Part shown: piece after piece, positions 1-8,511 of the stretch
How positions within the stretch are numbered: the first letter of the stretch is position 1
How the letters are laid out: each line of letters opens with the position of its first letter
Assembly (NCBI RefSeq): GCF_900316465.1
Contig: NZ_ONDD01000003.1
Location: 132,987 to 196,986 of the forward strand
Length of the DNA: 64,000 nucleotides
Direction: 5' to 3'
Source: an uncultured Fibrobacter sp.
GTDB taxonomy: Bacteria > Fibrobacterota > Fibrobacteria > Fibrobacterales > Fibrobacteraceae
Program-made: the position numbers and the translations under genes
The notes under the pieces: model-generated
Told to the model about the DNA's origin: nothing
What the model saw: the letters and a program-made list of their open reading frames with translations, nothing else
Database searches by the model: none

Positions 1-254
1 GCGCCGCCGGCTACAAGTCCTTTTTGGCAATTGTTGCTGGTCATGCCGCCGTGAAACCAAACTATAGTTCCGGCCGTATCTTTTTTGTTTATGCCTCTCC
101 AGACACCTACAGGCATGTCGCTCGAAAGGCTTGTTGCCAGGAACATGACGGAGCCTTGTATAGGCCGCTTCATGTGTACAGTAAGGGTGTCGGTCGGCGC
201 CTGCGCAAAGGCTAATGCAGTTGCAACAAGTGATAATATGACGAGACGTCTCAT
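1..254 (-). CDS. Exported alpha/beta-hydrolase-like protein (N-terminal part, runs off the left edge)
   Basis: The reading frame starts at ATG 254 and is open to the window edge, giving 84 residues; the C-terminal part lies outside. The N-terminus (MRRLVILSLVATALAFAQ) is a clear signal peptide, so the product is exported. Around residue 65 it has WFHGGM, which resembles the oxyanion-hole HGG segment of alpha/beta hydrolases and esterases; the catalytic serine region is not in the window. It starts 12 bases after the stop of the upstream membrane-protein gene, so it is probably the third gene of a leftward operon. The hydrolase call rests on one short motif and is tentative; the existence of the gene is well supported by signal peptide and operon spacing. 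Confidence 0.6.
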   Translation of the reverse strand, partial: MRRLVILSLVATALAFAQAPTDTLTVHMKRPIQGSVMFLATSLSSDMPVGVWRGINKKDTAGTIVWFHGGMTSNNCQKGLVAGG

Positions 255-266
255 ACCGACAGAGCT

Positions 267-785
267 CTACTTTCTCTTCTTCACAATCCAGAGAATGAAT
301 AACGCGAGTGCGGCGATAGCCAAGGCGAATACGATCGTGCAGCCGATAAAGCCGTAGTAGACCTGGTAGTCCATGACGAGCGTCTCAAAGTCTATTTCTC
401 CGTCGGACGAAGACATGCTGTGGACAATGAATGTCTTGTCGTTGATTCTGGAGGCCGAAATTTCAAGCGGAATATCGCCTGCGTCGCGGCTTGCGAAACT
501 GTACCATTCGGCCATGTTGTTCAGCATGTCTGTCGAAGCGTACAGAATGAAGTTTGCCTGGTCGTCACCATTGATCTGGAAAATGGTCTTATCGAAAAAC
601 GGAATGTTGCTCCCGCCAAAAATGCTCGGAATAGCTGCGTGCGAAACGGTACCGTAGAACAGATGCTCTTCTTGCACCAATCCCTTGAGGGCGGGCATGA
701 TATACGAAAAAAGCCATCCTGCCAAAAAAAACAGTAGCAAGGCAAAATTCAAAAGAGCCGGTTTTCTAGAAGTATAAAATCGCAT
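267..785 (-). CDS. Unknown protein with N- and C-terminal membrane segments
   Basis: 172 residues. One hydrophobic helix lies near the N-terminus (about residues 10-32) and one at the C-terminus (about 145-167), followed by the basic tail KKRK. The roughly 110 residues between them should lie on one side of the membrane, probably the periplasm. I do not recognise the family. It is the middle gene of a leftward operon, 7 bases after the preceding membrane-protein gene and 12 bases before the exported hydrolase-like gene. The three may form one envelope system, but that is inference from spacing only. Confidence 0.65.
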   Translation of the reverse strand: MRFYTSRKPALLNFALLLFFLAGWLFSYIMPALKGLVQEEHLFYGTVSHAAIPSIFGGSNIPFFDKTIFQINGDDQANFILYASTDMLNNMAEWYSFASRDAGDIPLEISASRINDKTFIVHSMSSSDGEIDFETLVMDYQVYYGFIGCTIVFALAIAALALFILWIVKKRK

Positions 786-792
786 GAGTTCC

Positions 793-1596
793 TTATTGCT
801 TGGATCTAAAAATAAAGAAGAAGGTAGAAAGCATCAGCACGAGGGTCAAGAAATAGAATGCCATCGGGATTTTTGACTTGAGCGACATTTCTTCGGCGTT
901 CTGGCTTTGGAAAAACTGGATTAGGTCTTCGCTGTACATGATGGCAAGTTCACTATTGAAGCGGCTCCAGGCAAGGGTCTGTTCTTCGTTGTCCTGGAGC
1001 AGGGCGAAAATGGCTTCTTTGGTGGAATCGGGAATCGCACTTACAATGCTGTCGCCAAGGCCGGCGATGCCGACCATGTAGCCGGCACGTGCTGAATCAA
1101 GCGTTCCACGCAACGGGATTTGAATGCTTGCAGGGAGACTTGCCACTTGCTGGTTGACGGCCTGCAACCTTTCAAGCCACGCATGGCGGCTTGCCGCATA
1201 GCGGCGCATGCTTGAAACCTTGGCAAAGACTTCGCGTTCAAAACGTTCGACGGCCGAGCGAGGGGGAGCCTTAATTCCAATACGGCAGATGTCGTCCATT
1301 TCGCGAGTGAACGAAACGGCGATTTCGCGCAGCGTCATAGTCTGAGCCTGAACAAAAACGGTGTCTATGCCAAAACCGATTCGCACGCGTTCCATACCGC
1401 GCATGGCGTAAGATTCCTGCAGCTGGTAGTCCGAAAGCGTCTTGATGTAGCGCGAGTACATGATGATTTGCGGCTTTTGCGAGAAATAGAACAGAATGGT
1501 GAGTCCTATAGCAACGGCCAAAACCACCCACGCCCAAGGGGAGCGGATTCTTGCGTTAAAGGTATCGGCAATCGATTTATTCTTTAACTCTAGCAC
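793..1596 (-). CDS. Unknown membrane-anchored protein, first gene of the operon
   Basis: 267 residues from a GTG start at 1596. A transmembrane helix follows a short basic N-terminus (about residues 20-40) and a second one sits at the C-terminus (about 245-263, ending RSKQ). The ~200-residue middle is polar and helix-rich, a topology like the next gene's product. No family recognised. Its start codon is only 34 bases from the divergent lipoprotein start at 1631, so each promoter must extend into the other gene. A -7-like TAATTTCT lies 4 bases upstream of the GTG, suggesting a leaderless message. Confidence 0.65.
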   Translation of the reverse strand: MLELKNKSIADTFNARIRSPWAWVVLAVAIGLTILFYFSQKPQIIMYSRYIKTLSDYQLQESYAMRGMERVRIGFGIDTVFVQAQTMTLREIAVSFTREMDDICRIGIKAPPRSAVERFEREVFAKVSSMRRYAASRHAWLERLQAVNQQVASLPASIQIPLRGTLDSARAGYMVGIAGLGDSIVSAIPDSTKEAIFALLQDNEEQTLAWSRFNSELAIMYSEDLIQFFQSQNAEEMSLKSKIPMAFYFLTLVLMLSTFFFIFRSKQ

Positions 1597-1630
1597 AATT
1601 AGAAATTACCTTTTTTCTACTTTAATTGGT

Positions 1631-2983
1631 ATGCGTACGATTCGTTTTTTACCATTTTTCGGCCTTTTTACGGCATTTTTAATGCTCGTTTCTGGCTGTA
1701 CCGTGGAACGTGCCGAAGAAAAAGTGCTGGCTGAACACGCAAATGGGGCAAAAAAGACCTCTATCTGGGTTTACCCTGATGGTGAAATCTTAAAAAGGAA
1801 CGAATGGTACACCGACGGAATCAAGGAACTGGAAATTCCGTATAAAGACGGCGTCCCGCACGGCGACTTCAAGCGTTGGACGGGCTTTGGCGATGTTGCT
1901 TTGCTCGGGCATTACAAGAAGGGCCTTAAGGATGGCAAGTGGACAGCCCTTTTTAGCGACAAGAAGGTCGAGGCTTACCTTTATTACGAAAACGATCACC
2001 CCGTGGGTGACTGGGAAGGTTGGCATTACAATCGTGAACGTTCTTTTGAAGAACATTACGATGACGAAGGCCGCGCCATAGGAATCTGGAAAAAGTGGTT
2101 TGATAACGGAGCCTTGCAGCAAGAGGGCAATTGCCACGCCAAGTGGGACCCGAAACGCGAAATTCAGTCTGCCTCGGGTGACTCGACTTACCTGAAACGC
2201 TTTTCGAAAGATTGCCACCTGCTCGAAGAATTTACGTGCAAGAACGGGATTCTTGATGGCCCGTTCTCGCTGTATTATGAAAGCTATGACGAAACGGTAG
2301 ATACTGCAAATTGTGGTATAGGCCGCGTGCGAGTGCAGGGTGTGCTCGGCATTGGTGAAAACGGAAAAGACAGTGCGCTTATCGGGACTGTCACTTACTT
2401 TAGGGCCGATGGCACACGCATGAAACAAGAACATTGGAACAAGGATGGCAAGCGCGATTCCGTATGGCGTTGGTTCGATGAACGCGGCGAGTTGGTGCGC
2501 GAGGTGGACTTGAGCATGAACGGAGTGATTTATGGCGCCTGCGAAGGCAATATGTCCAAGTTCTGTGCCGAAACTTCGTACGTGGGTGGAATAGGCGGAT
2601 TACTTGATAGTAGCAAGCTTGCCCAAAGTGAAAGTTTTGTACAAAGTATCGGAAAGTTTCCTGCGACAGTACGTTATGTAAAACCGGGTCGATTGCTATT
2701 GTACGAAGAGCTCTGGAAAGATGGCCAAATTGTAGAAAGCCGTAGCTTTTTCCCGGACAGCATGGGCGGAAAACTCGCTAGCGAGACATTCTGGAAAGAC
2801 GGCAAACGTAACGGAATCATGCGTAACTGGTACCGGAGCGGCGTACTCCGCGACAGCCTTACCTTTGTAAATGGTGAGCGCGTGGGTGAACAGTTCAGTT
2901 ACGACAGTACCGGCAAACTCACCATTCATAAAACAGAGGCCGGTAAGAACCGGCCCGTGATTATGCATTTGCTTGGAGAGTAG
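1631..2983 (+). CDS. Lipoprotein with YwqK/MORN-like repeats
   Basis: 450 residues from ATG 1631. The N-terminus is a lipoprotein signal with lipobox LVSGC (Cys23), so the mature protein is lipid-anchored in the envelope. The rest is a run of short repeats of the YwqK/MORN type, each with a Gly-rich turn and aromatic residues: GVPHGDFKRW, GLKDGKWTALF, GRAIGIWKKWFDNG, DGKRDSVWRWF, DGKRNGIMRNWY, GERVGEQFSY. Such repeats form beta hairpins and often mediate binding; no enzymatic function is evident. An upstream in-frame extension (to 1496) would run across the divergent gene and lose the signal peptide, so it is rejected. A TACTTTAA box lies 5 bases before the ATG. Confidence 0.85.
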   Translation: MRTIRFLPFFGLFTAFLMLVSGCTVERAEEKVLAEHANGAKKTSIWVYPDGEILKRNEWYTDGIKELEIPYKDGVPHGDFKRWTGFGDVALLGHYKKGLKDGKWTALFSDKKVEAYLYYENDHPVGDWEGWHYNRERSFEEHYDDEGRAIGIWKKWFDNGALQQEGNCHAKWDPKREIQSASGDSTYLKRFSKDCHLLEEFTCKNGILDGPFSLYYESYDETVDTANCGIGRVRVQGVLGIGENGKDSALIGTVTYFRADGTRMKQEHWNKDGKRDSVWRWFDERGELVREVDLSMNGVIYGACEGNMSKFCAETSYVGGIGGLLDSSKLAQSESFVQSIGKFPATVRYVKPGRLLLYEELWKDGQIVESRSFFPDSMGGKLASETFWKDGKRNGIMRNWYRSGVLRDSLTFVNGERVGEQFSYDSTGKLTIHKTEAGKNRPVIMHLLGE

Positions 2984-3496
2984 TTAGAAGTTGAAGGCGA
3001 GGCCGATTCCGCCTTGTGGAGTCGGTGCCACTTCGATATTGATAGCGGTTGTGCTTTTGCCGCTTTCGCTGTTGTAAATTTCGATGGCGCCGTCTTTCTT
3101 GGAATTGCCGACTTTTTCCATGATGATTCCGATAAGGACTGCTGCCGCACCGCCGAGAATGATTATGCCTCTGCCTTCGCCGAATGTGCCGTGTTCCATG
3201 TCGGCCTGCCCGGCCATAATGCCGTAACCGATGCAGAATCCGCCTGCAAAAGAGATTCCCCAAGAAGCGTAGCGCAGAATGTTGCCAGTGTTCCACTGGT
3301 CGTTGGCTTCGGGGACGTAGAGGAGCAGCCGTTCGACTTCTTCTTCGCTTGATTCCTTGCCGTCAACCGTGAATGTGTTCGTGAATATGCCGCGTTCAAA
3401 GGTGATGGTGTGCTTTTCGTTGCCGTCTAAGGGCTCTTCGGCAAATGCTAATGACGAAAACACGAATAGAATGCAAAAAACGATGGCGTTTTTCAT
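2984..3496 (-). CDS. Small exported protein with hydrophobic glycine-rich segments
   Basis: 170 residues from ATG 3496, preceded by a good ribosome binding site (AGGAGAAAATTC). An ATG 21 bases further upstream is in frame but lacks a site and would spoil the signal peptide MKNAIVFCILFVFSSLAFA. Two Gly/Ala-rich hydrophobic stretches (about residues 75-95 and 110-128) could be membrane helices. The C-terminus (VAPTPQGGIGLAFNF) ends in Phe, like outer-membrane strands. Family unknown. Its stop codon directly abuts the stop of the convergent lipoprotein gene, with no spacer. Confidence 0.7.
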   Translation of the reverse strand: MKNAIVFCILFVFSSLAFAEEPLDGNEKHTITFERGIFTNTFTVDGKESSEEEVERLLLYVPEANDQWNTGNILRYASWGISFAGGFCIGYGIMAGQADMEHGTFGEGRGIIILGGAAAVLIGIIMEKVGNSKKDGAIEIYNSESGKSTTAINIEVAPTPQGGIGLAFNF

Positions 3497-3535
3497 GAAT
3501 TTTCTCCTAACTCCCAAAAGGGCGGACGAAATATA

Positions 3536-3566
3536 ACAAAAAAGACCCCTCAGTGAGGGGTCTAAG
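3536..3566 (-). terminator. Rho-independent terminator after tRNA-Gly(TCC)
   Basis: On the minus strand GACCCCTC-loop-GAGGGGTC is followed by a run of T, directly downstream of the tRNA gene. Confidence 0.9.
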
Positions 3567-3638
3567 AGCGGCGGACCGGGATCGAACCGGCAACCATTAG
3601 CTTGGAAGGCTAAGGCTCTACCATTGAGCTACCGCCGC
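3567..3638 (-). tRNA. tRNA-Gly (anticodon TCC)
   Basis: The minus strand folds as a cloverleaf: acceptor GCGGCGG paired with CCGCCGC, D arm GCTC...GAGC, anticodon stem TTAGC/GCTAA with loop CTTCCAA (anticodon TCC), and T arm GCCGG-TTCGATC-CCGGT. CCA is not encoded. A strong terminator follows immediately, so it is a single-gene transcript. Confidence 0.95.
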
Positions 3639-3647
3639 GAGCAAGTC

Positions 3648-3676
3648 CAATTATACAAAAATCCGCCTATTTTCAA
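3648..3676 (-). promoter_or_regulatory. Promoter of tRNA-Gly(TCC), Bacteroidetes type
   Basis: On the minus strand TTG is followed after 18 bases by TATAATTG, which ends 9 bases before the mature tRNA 5' end. The second tRNA-Gly has the same box at the same distance. Confidence 0.65.
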
Positions 3677-3696
3677 AGGGGTTCGTTAAAAAGTTC

Positions 3697-3726
3697 TTGC
3701 ATTTTTTATTAAAAAAACTATATTTA
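3697..3726 (+). promoter_or_regulatory. Promoter of infC-rpmI-rplT
   Basis: TTG (3697-3699), 19 bases, then TATATTTA (3719-3726). This fits the -33 TTG / -7 TAnnTTTG consensus known for Bacteroidetes, about 37 bases upstream of the infC start. Confidence 0.65.
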
Positions 3727-3763
3727 GCGCCACAATAACAATTTTACCTAGAGGTAGCTTAAC

Positions 3764-4393
3764 TTGGCGTTACAAAACCCCCGCGACCGTCGCATGCCGA
3801 ACAGACAGAGTGATGGAACCCGCATTAACGAAGACATTCGCATTTCCCCGATCCGTCTTGTAAAGGAAGATGGCGAGGCCGTCATCATGGATACCAAACA
3901 GGCTCTCCAGATGGCCAAGGACGCCGGACTGGACCTGGTGGAAGTGTCTCCCAATGCTAAGCCGCCTGTATGCCGTATCATCAACTACGGCAAGTTCAAG
4001 TTTGAACAGATCAAGAAGGCCAAGGCCGCAAAGGCCAAGCAGCACGTGGTGAAGCTTAAAGAAATCAAGATGCACCCGAAGACTGCCGAGAACGACTACC
4101 TGTACAGGATCAAGCAGGCCGCCGAGTTCTTGCAGGATGGCATGAAGGTCAAGCTTATTATGCAGTTCCGTGGGCGCGAAATGGCGCACATGGACTACGG
4201 CAAACGCCTGATGGAGCGCGCTAAAGAAGACTTGCTCCAGTACGGCGACTTGGAAATGGATTCGCGAGTCGAAGGCAACACAATGCTCTCGATTTACGGT
4301 CCGAAACGCGGTGCAGCAGGTGCTGCCAAAAAGCAGCCCCAGGCACCAAAGCCCGTAACCGAGCCCATGGCAGCAGGTGAGGCTTCAACTTAA
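3764..4393 (+). CDS. infC: Translation initiation factor IF-3
   Basis: 209 residues. IF-3 binds the 30S subunit and checks initiator tRNA and start codon pairing. The N-domain shows RINEDIRISPIRL and the C-domain MKVKLIMQFRGREMAH, both typical; the last ~25 residues are an Ala/Pro/Lys-rich tail longer than in most family members. The start is taken as TTG 3764, which has AGAGGT about 8 bases upstream. An ATG at 3794 (MPNRQ) is possible but lacks a binding site. Use of a rare start codon is a known feature of infC autoregulation in E. coli, and the TTG here may work in the same way (inference). It is followed by rpmI and rplT in the standard order. Confidence 0.95.
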   Translation: MALQNPRDRRMPNRQSDGTRINEDIRISPIRLVKEDGEAVIMDTKQALQMAKDAGLDLVEVSPNAKPPVCRIINYGKFKFEQIKKAKAAKAKQHVVKLKEIKMHPKTAENDYLYRIKQAAEFLQDGMKVKLIMQFRGREMAHMDYGKRLMERAKEDLLQYGDLEMDSRVEGNTMLSIYGPKRGAAGAAKKQPQAPKPVTEPMAAGEAST

Positions 4394-4411
4394 TAACCTA
4401 AAGAGGTAAAA

Positions 4412-4609
4412 ATGCCTAAGATGAAAACACACAGCGGTGCTAAGAAGCGCTTCCGCCTGACTGGCTCCGGCCACGTCAAGTTCAAGCGTGCTGGCATGCG
4501 CCACATTCTTGCCAAGATGTCCACGAAGCGTAAGCGTAACCTGCGTAAGGGCGCTCTCGTTAAGAAAGTCGATGTTTACCATGTCAAGCGTCTGCTTGTC
4601 GTTGCATAA
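4412..4609 (+). CDS. rpmI: 50S ribosomal protein L35
   Basis: 65 residues, the usual length. The sequence opens MPKMKTHSGAKKRFRLTGSG, a textbook L35 N-terminus, and is highly basic. It lies 18 bases after infC and 11 before rplT, with an AGAGG binding site, so it is part of the infC-rpmI-rplT operon. It is a structural component of the large subunit. Confidence 0.97.
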   Translation: MPKMKTHSGAKKRFRLTGSGHVKFKRAGMRHILAKMSTKRKRNLRKGALVKKVDVYHVKRLLVVA

Positions 4610-4620
4610 GGAGTGTAAGA

Positions 4621-4971
4621 ATGCCACGCGCTAAAACCAGAGTTCCTTCCCGCGAACGCCGCAAAAACATCCTCAAGGCCGCCAAGGGTTTCTATGGCCG
4701 TCGCAAGAGCAACCTTCGCCTTGCTATTGACGCCGTAGCCCACGCCGGTCAGTATGCCTACGCTCACCGCCGTGACAAGAAGGGTGACTTCCGCTCTCTG
4801 TGGATCACTCGCTTGAACGCAGCTGTCCGCGAATATGGCATCAGCTACAGCCAGTTCATTTACAAGCTTTCCAAGGCCAACATCCAGATGAACCGCAAGG
4901 TTCTCGCCGATATGGCCGTCGCCGATCCGGCAGCATTTGCCAAGGTCGTGGAAACTGTGAAGGCTGCTTAA
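4621..4971 (+). CDS. rplT: 50S ribosomal protein L20
   Basis: 116 residues, normal length. It starts MPRAKTRVPSRERRKNILK and contains the conserved AKGFYGRRKSN and the Tyr/Arg-rich helix YAYAHRRDKKG. L20 is needed for early assembly of the 50S subunit, and in several bacteria it represses its own operon by binding the mRNA; no such site could be identified here by eye. A strong terminator follows 26 bases after the stop. Confidence 0.97.
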   Translation: MPRAKTRVPSRERRKNILKAAKGFYGRRKSNLRLAIDAVAHAGQYAYAHRRDKKGDFRSLWITRLNAAVREYGISYSQFIYKLSKANIQMNRKVLADMAVADPAAFAKVVETVKAA

Positions 4972-4997
4972 TAGCTGCATCTTAAATGCGAGAAATT

Positions 4998-5036
4998 GCA
5001 CCCTGCTCCTAACCGAGCGGGGTGCTTTCTTTTTTA
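4998..5036 (+). terminator. Terminator of infC-rpmI-rplT
   Basis: GCACCC-TGCTC, a short loop, then GAGC-GGGGTGC, followed by a T-rich tail (tttctttttt). Confidence 0.9.
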
Positions 5037-5054
5037 ATCAGGGAAATGAAAATG

Positions 5055-6272
5055 TTATTCTTTGATTAGTTTTCCGCTAAACCATTCCATGTATGAATAC
5101 ACGATGGGGCTTGGACTGGCTTGCCCATCTTCGCATTTCCAAATTTCACTATTAAGTGATTTATGGGTGGTTTGCGGATCTGTCGGATTGATTTCGTTGT
5201 TGCAGTCTTCGATTAAGAAGAATACGGATTGGAACATGTCTGTTCTGGCGCACATTCCACTTGGGTAGGCACTAGTGAATTCAAGTTCGTCATTGGTGAT
5301 GTTGCTTAGAACATGTCCTGTGGGCTGAGTCCCGTCATTAGAAAGCGTCGTGAAGTAGCGGCATTCTTTTTCTGTCGGGTGCTCGCTCATTAGCTTTGCT
5401 GTCATCGGGAAACAAGTTGGAATGTCGCTTGTATTGATTTGGATTATGGGACTGTTCTTGATTAAGTCGGTCGTGCTGACTCCTGTGGCTTGTTCAGCGA
5501 ATTCGATACAGGCCCATTTGGGTGAACCATTATAGGCTATCACGTGGTTGTCAAAAGAGAGTTGTTCTGCGCTGGACGCATACTGCAACACATAGTTTTC
5601 AAGTGTCTTGCTGCTGTCAATAGTTACAACCGTATCGCTTGGCTGCTGCGGCGTTATGGGGTCTTCTTCAATAACGCTAGAGGATGAACTGAAGCCTTCA
5701 TTTTTCTTGGATGATGAGGGTGTTTCGTATCGGCCTGTCGATGATTCCGCGCCTTTGGACATGTCGGAACAGCGTTTTGCTGCGACAGCGCTGAAGTCAG
5801 AAATCAAAGCGCTTGCTGAACCGTCCTCTATTTCGTTTATGACGCATGCGGCTTTGAAAGCCCCATTTCTACAGCCTTTGCTTATAAGAGCATTGTGTAC
5901 AAAGAATTCGCTGTTTGGAGAACTCGTGCAACTTGTCTTGAATGCGGTGTAAATGGAATCGCAAGAATCTCCGAGACCTGTCGCCTGTTGGGTACTAATT
6001 GATCTGCCGTCTTCGATTTGGATTGTCATTGCAAACGTGGCGCTGTCAGCAGTGCATTCTGCGCGGGAGCCGGTTTTATTGCCTTCTGCCATGGCGATCT
6101 TACCGCCGTCGATTTTTGCGTATGCGGATTCTTTCCAATCCAAACCGTAGTTGAACCATTCCTCTAAAGAGGCGTTGTTGTCTTCGATGGTGCCGCCTGC
6201 GGCTTTATCCGATTCGGAACAGGCTGTCAGTGCGAATATGGTCGCTGCAGAAATAAAGAGTTCTTTTTTCAT
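5055..6272 (-). CDS. Lipoprotein of unknown function, paired with a TIGR02147 regulator
   Basis: 405 residues. The N-terminus has a lipoprotein signal with lipobox LTAC (Cys18) followed by SESDKAAGG, so the protein is lipid-anchored. The mature part is rich in Cys, probably disulphide-bonded, and has two lobes: about residues 30-165 and 215-405, joined by a Ser-rich linker (SSSKKNEGFSSSSS) typical of Fibrobacter surface proteins. I recognise no catalytic motif. It begins 11 bases after the stop of the TIGR02147-family gene, so the two are co-transcribed. A regulator-plus-lipoprotein pair suggests a surface function controlled by that regulator (inference). Confidence 0.8.
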   Translation of the reverse strand: MKKELFISAATIFALTACSESDKAAGGTIEDNNASLEEWFNYGLDWKESAYAKIDGGKIAMAEGNKTGSRAECTADSATFAMTIQIEDGRSISTQQATGLGDSCDSIYTAFKTSCTSSPNSEFFVHNALISKGCRNGAFKAACVINEIEDGSASALISDFSAVAAKRCSDMSKGAESSTGRYETPSSSKKNEGFSSSSSVIEEDPITPQQPSDTVVTIDSSKTLENYVLQYASSAEQLSFDNHVIAYNGSPKWACIEFAEQATGVSTTDLIKNSPIIQINTSDIPTCFPMTAKLMSEHPTEKECRYFTTLSNDGTQPTGHVLSNITNDELEFTSAYPSGMCARTDMFQSVFFLIEDCNNEINPTDPQTTHKSLNSEIWKCEDGQASPSPIVYSYMEWFSGKLIKE

Positions 6273-6283
6273 GGTGGTGCCCC

Positions 6284-7126
6284 CTACTTTTTATGAAAAG
6301 GTTTAATGTTTTGAACTTTGTCTGTAAGCGGAAATAGCTGCAAGTTCAGTCGATACACGCGGTTGCTGCCTTTTTTGGCGGTTGCGATAGAGATGATTCT
6401 CTTGCGGCACGCTTCAAGTTCTTTTAAAATCTCGGCATAGTCTTCGTCGTCAATGCCCATAGTGATGCCGGTGAAGTTTCGTTCTTCTACAGGGTATTTC
6501 TCAATGGCGTCTTTGGCAAAGTCCGCCATTTCCTTGTGCATTTCGCGAACGAGTGTCGGCATGGCGGCAACTGACATCTGGAGCGATCGCTCTATTTGTT
6601 CGTAGGTGTCGTTGGCAGTCTTTTTCAGAAACTTTGCGCGAGTTAAAAATGCAAGCGCATTGCGGATCTCTTCGGCAGAAAAAGCATTGCCGCATGCTTT
6701 GGCGATATCGAGTGGCTTGGCTCCCGGCATCATGGGCGCGAGTTCGCGTAGCACGGGGTATTTCCACGATTCATAAAAGGATACGGATTCTCCTTCAAGA
6801 ACGCGGACTTTGTGGGCGCTGGCGATTTCTTTCATTTCGGAGTAAGCGGCCTTTTTGTCGGCGTCTCTCTTGGATTGTCCGAATTTGACGAGTTGCCTAA
6901 AGTACTCGCGTTCGGCGCCAAAGAGGTTCATGGCGTCGGCAGCGCGTTCGATTCCCGTTTTAGACAATCCGCTCTTGCCTTCGCAAACGAGTTTCATGTA
7001 ATTGGGAGAGGTGAACCCGCCCTTCTTGGTAAATTCTCGCCAGGAAAAAGCGGAGGTCCGCTTTTTCCATTCGTAGTAATCGTTCATGAATAAACGATAG
7101 TCTTCGTATTCAATTACAGATTTCAT
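6284..7126 (-). CDS. TIGR02147 / DUF4423 family protein (probable regulator)
   Basis: 280 residues. It opens SVIEYEDYRLFMNDYYEWKK and continues SWREFTKKGGFTSPNYMKLV, the hallmark of the TIGR02147 family, described as a paralogous family of Fibrobacter succinogenes. The N-terminal ~70 residues resemble a helix-turn-helix of the Cro/XRE kind (SPNYMKLVCEGKSGLS), and the rest is the helical DUF4423 region. A DNA-binding role is inferred, not shown. A TATATTTA box ends 7 bases before the ATG and there is no ribosome binding site, so the message may be leaderless. The lipoprotein gene follows in the same operon. Confidence 0.85.
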   Translation of the reverse strand: MKSVIEYEDYRLFMNDYYEWKKRTSAFSWREFTKKGGFTSPNYMKLVCEGKSGLSKTGIERAADAMNLFGAEREYFRQLVKFGQSKRDADKKAAYSEMKEIASAHKVRVLEGESVSFYESWKYPVLRELAPMMPGAKPLDIAKACGNAFSAEEIRNALAFLTRAKFLKKTANDTYEQIERSLQMSVAAMPTLVREMHKEMADFAKDAIEKYPVEERNFTGITMGIDDEDYAEILKELEACRKRIISIATAKKGSNRVYRLNLQLFPLTDKVQNIKPFHKK

Positions 7127-7261
7127 AGTACTCTAAATATATTCTACTGTAGAACGGAATAGAATATGATTTCTATACAAAACTTGCGATTTTTTGTTAA
7201 AATGTATAATTTTGCGTATAAAATCAAGAAACGGGAAATTTTTTATACGGGATGGGTAAAG

Positions 7262-7284
7262 AAAAAACACTAGCGAGGCTAGTG
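7262..7284 (-). terminator. Terminator of the Rpn-family gene
   Basis: Minus strand CACTAGC-ctc-GCTAGTG followed by TTTTTT, located 63 bases after the stop codon at 7347. Confidence 0.8.
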
Positions 7285-7346
7285 GTTCAAAAGATTTATG
7301 GTTTCAGAGCAAGAAACTCTTCTTCAATAGATTTTTTTTGCGATAA

Positions 7347-8339
7347 TTACAAAGCTTCGACTTCTGCTTGAGTAAGTCCTGATGCTGCGACAATTTTTTC
7401 AATGGGAACATCCATGGTTTTAAGTGCCCGAGCCATTTCGCGAGCCTTTTTTTGTTCGCCTTCAGCAAGGACAATTGCACGGGCGCGAACCCTTGCCAAT
7501 GCCATACGGTCCAATTGCTCTTCCGTAAATACCATGTCGTCTGCCTGTTCCTTGAGTAGTTTGTCTGACGCTTTGTTTACCAGCAGCCTGTTGATTGCCT
7601 TTGCAATGACATCGTCATTGAAATCTGGGAGGTTTTCGGCCGAGCCCGCATGCTTGAGCAAGTAAAGCCAGCGGTCCTCATCATTTTTGAGGTCTTCAAA
7701 GGTCTTGGTGAACTTCGTCAGATCATACATAATATACTTAATCTTTTCGCTCAATGTCAAGCCTTTCTCGTTTCGTACCGCCCAGGTCCCACGATAGTCG
7801 TTTTGTTTGCCCACAGGAAAGTCGCAAATCCAAATGGCGTACGTGGGTGGAATTTCATATCGATGAACTTCACGCTTGGCGCGTTCTTCGTCAGAAATGT
7901 CTACGGAAAGTTGGCCGAAATTAATCTGATCCCATTCATATTTACTTTGCAGAACAAAAGCGCTGTGCTGCAAAAGGACGCGATCCACAAAATAGTCCGG
8001 CCTAGCTTTCTGCATTTCGACATTAAAACAAAGTCCGTTTGAAGTTGTGGCACGGATGTCGAGTCTGAACAGCTTTACAGCGGGGAAGATGATGTTGATT
8101 TCGGTGTTCTTGATAACTACGGATTCTATCCTGTTTCTTTCATCTGTCTGAAAGACACCGTTCAAGAAACTGAGAAGGGTGTGTTCGTCGCTCAAGAAAG
8201 CCTTGAAACCCGCGTCGTAAAGTGGATTGATATACTTGTGTTTCTTGATTTCTTCGACAGTTTTCTCAACTAGAAATTCGTGGCTGAGATTCCTGTTGAC
8301 CAAGTTTATCGGCAAAATGCCGTTGTTTTCAGAAGTCAT
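7347..8339 (-). CDS. Rpn-family recombination-promoting nuclease / PD-(D/E)XK protein
   Basis: 330 residues. The N-terminus has NPLYDAGFKAFLSDEHTLLSFLNGV, then LFRLDIRATTSNGLCFNVEMQ, which supplies the D...ExQ of a PD-(D/E)XK nuclease fold (PDDEXK_2 / Rpn type). Rpn proteins promote RecA-independent recombination in E. coli and are often labelled transposase although they carry no terminal repeats. The C-terminus is a Lys/Glu-rich helix ending in a short helix-turn-helix-like MDVPIEKIVAASGLTQAEVEAL, seen in many relatives. It stands alone, with its own terminator. No inverted repeats flank it, so there is no sign that it is part of an intact mobile element. Confidence 0.85.
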   Translation of the reverse strand: MTSENNGILPINLVNRNLSHEFLVEKTVEEIKKHKYINPLYDAGFKAFLSDEHTLLSFLNGVFQTDERNRIESVVIKNTEINIIFPAVKLFRLDIRATTSNGLCFNVEMQKARPDYFVDRVLLQHSAFVLQSKYEWDQINFGQLSVDISDEERAKREVHRYEIPPTYAIWICDFPVGKQNDYRGTWAVRNEKGLTLSEKIKYIMYDLTKFTKTFEDLKNDEDRWLYLLKHAGSAENLPDFNDDVIAKAINRLLVNKASDKLLKEQADDMVFTEEQLDRMALARVRARAIVLAEGEQKKAREMARALKTMDVPIEKIVAASGLTQAEVEAL

Positions 8340-8511
8340 TTCTTTTCCAAAAGCCGGGTACGCCCCCGTTGGGCGAATAAGGACTGTCCCTATCTTTATA
8401 TATACACGCTTTTTTCGAGCAGTTGAGGGTCGTTTTTGATGTAAAAAGATGTTTGCTATTGGGGATGGGTGGGTGGGGGATGCTAGAGCGGGAAAAGCGT
8501 GCTAAACGAGT

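Noticed and set aside
7347..8339. Active transposon carrying the Rpn-family gene
   Set aside because: No terminal inverted repeats or target duplications were seen on either side; the family is not a classical transposase.
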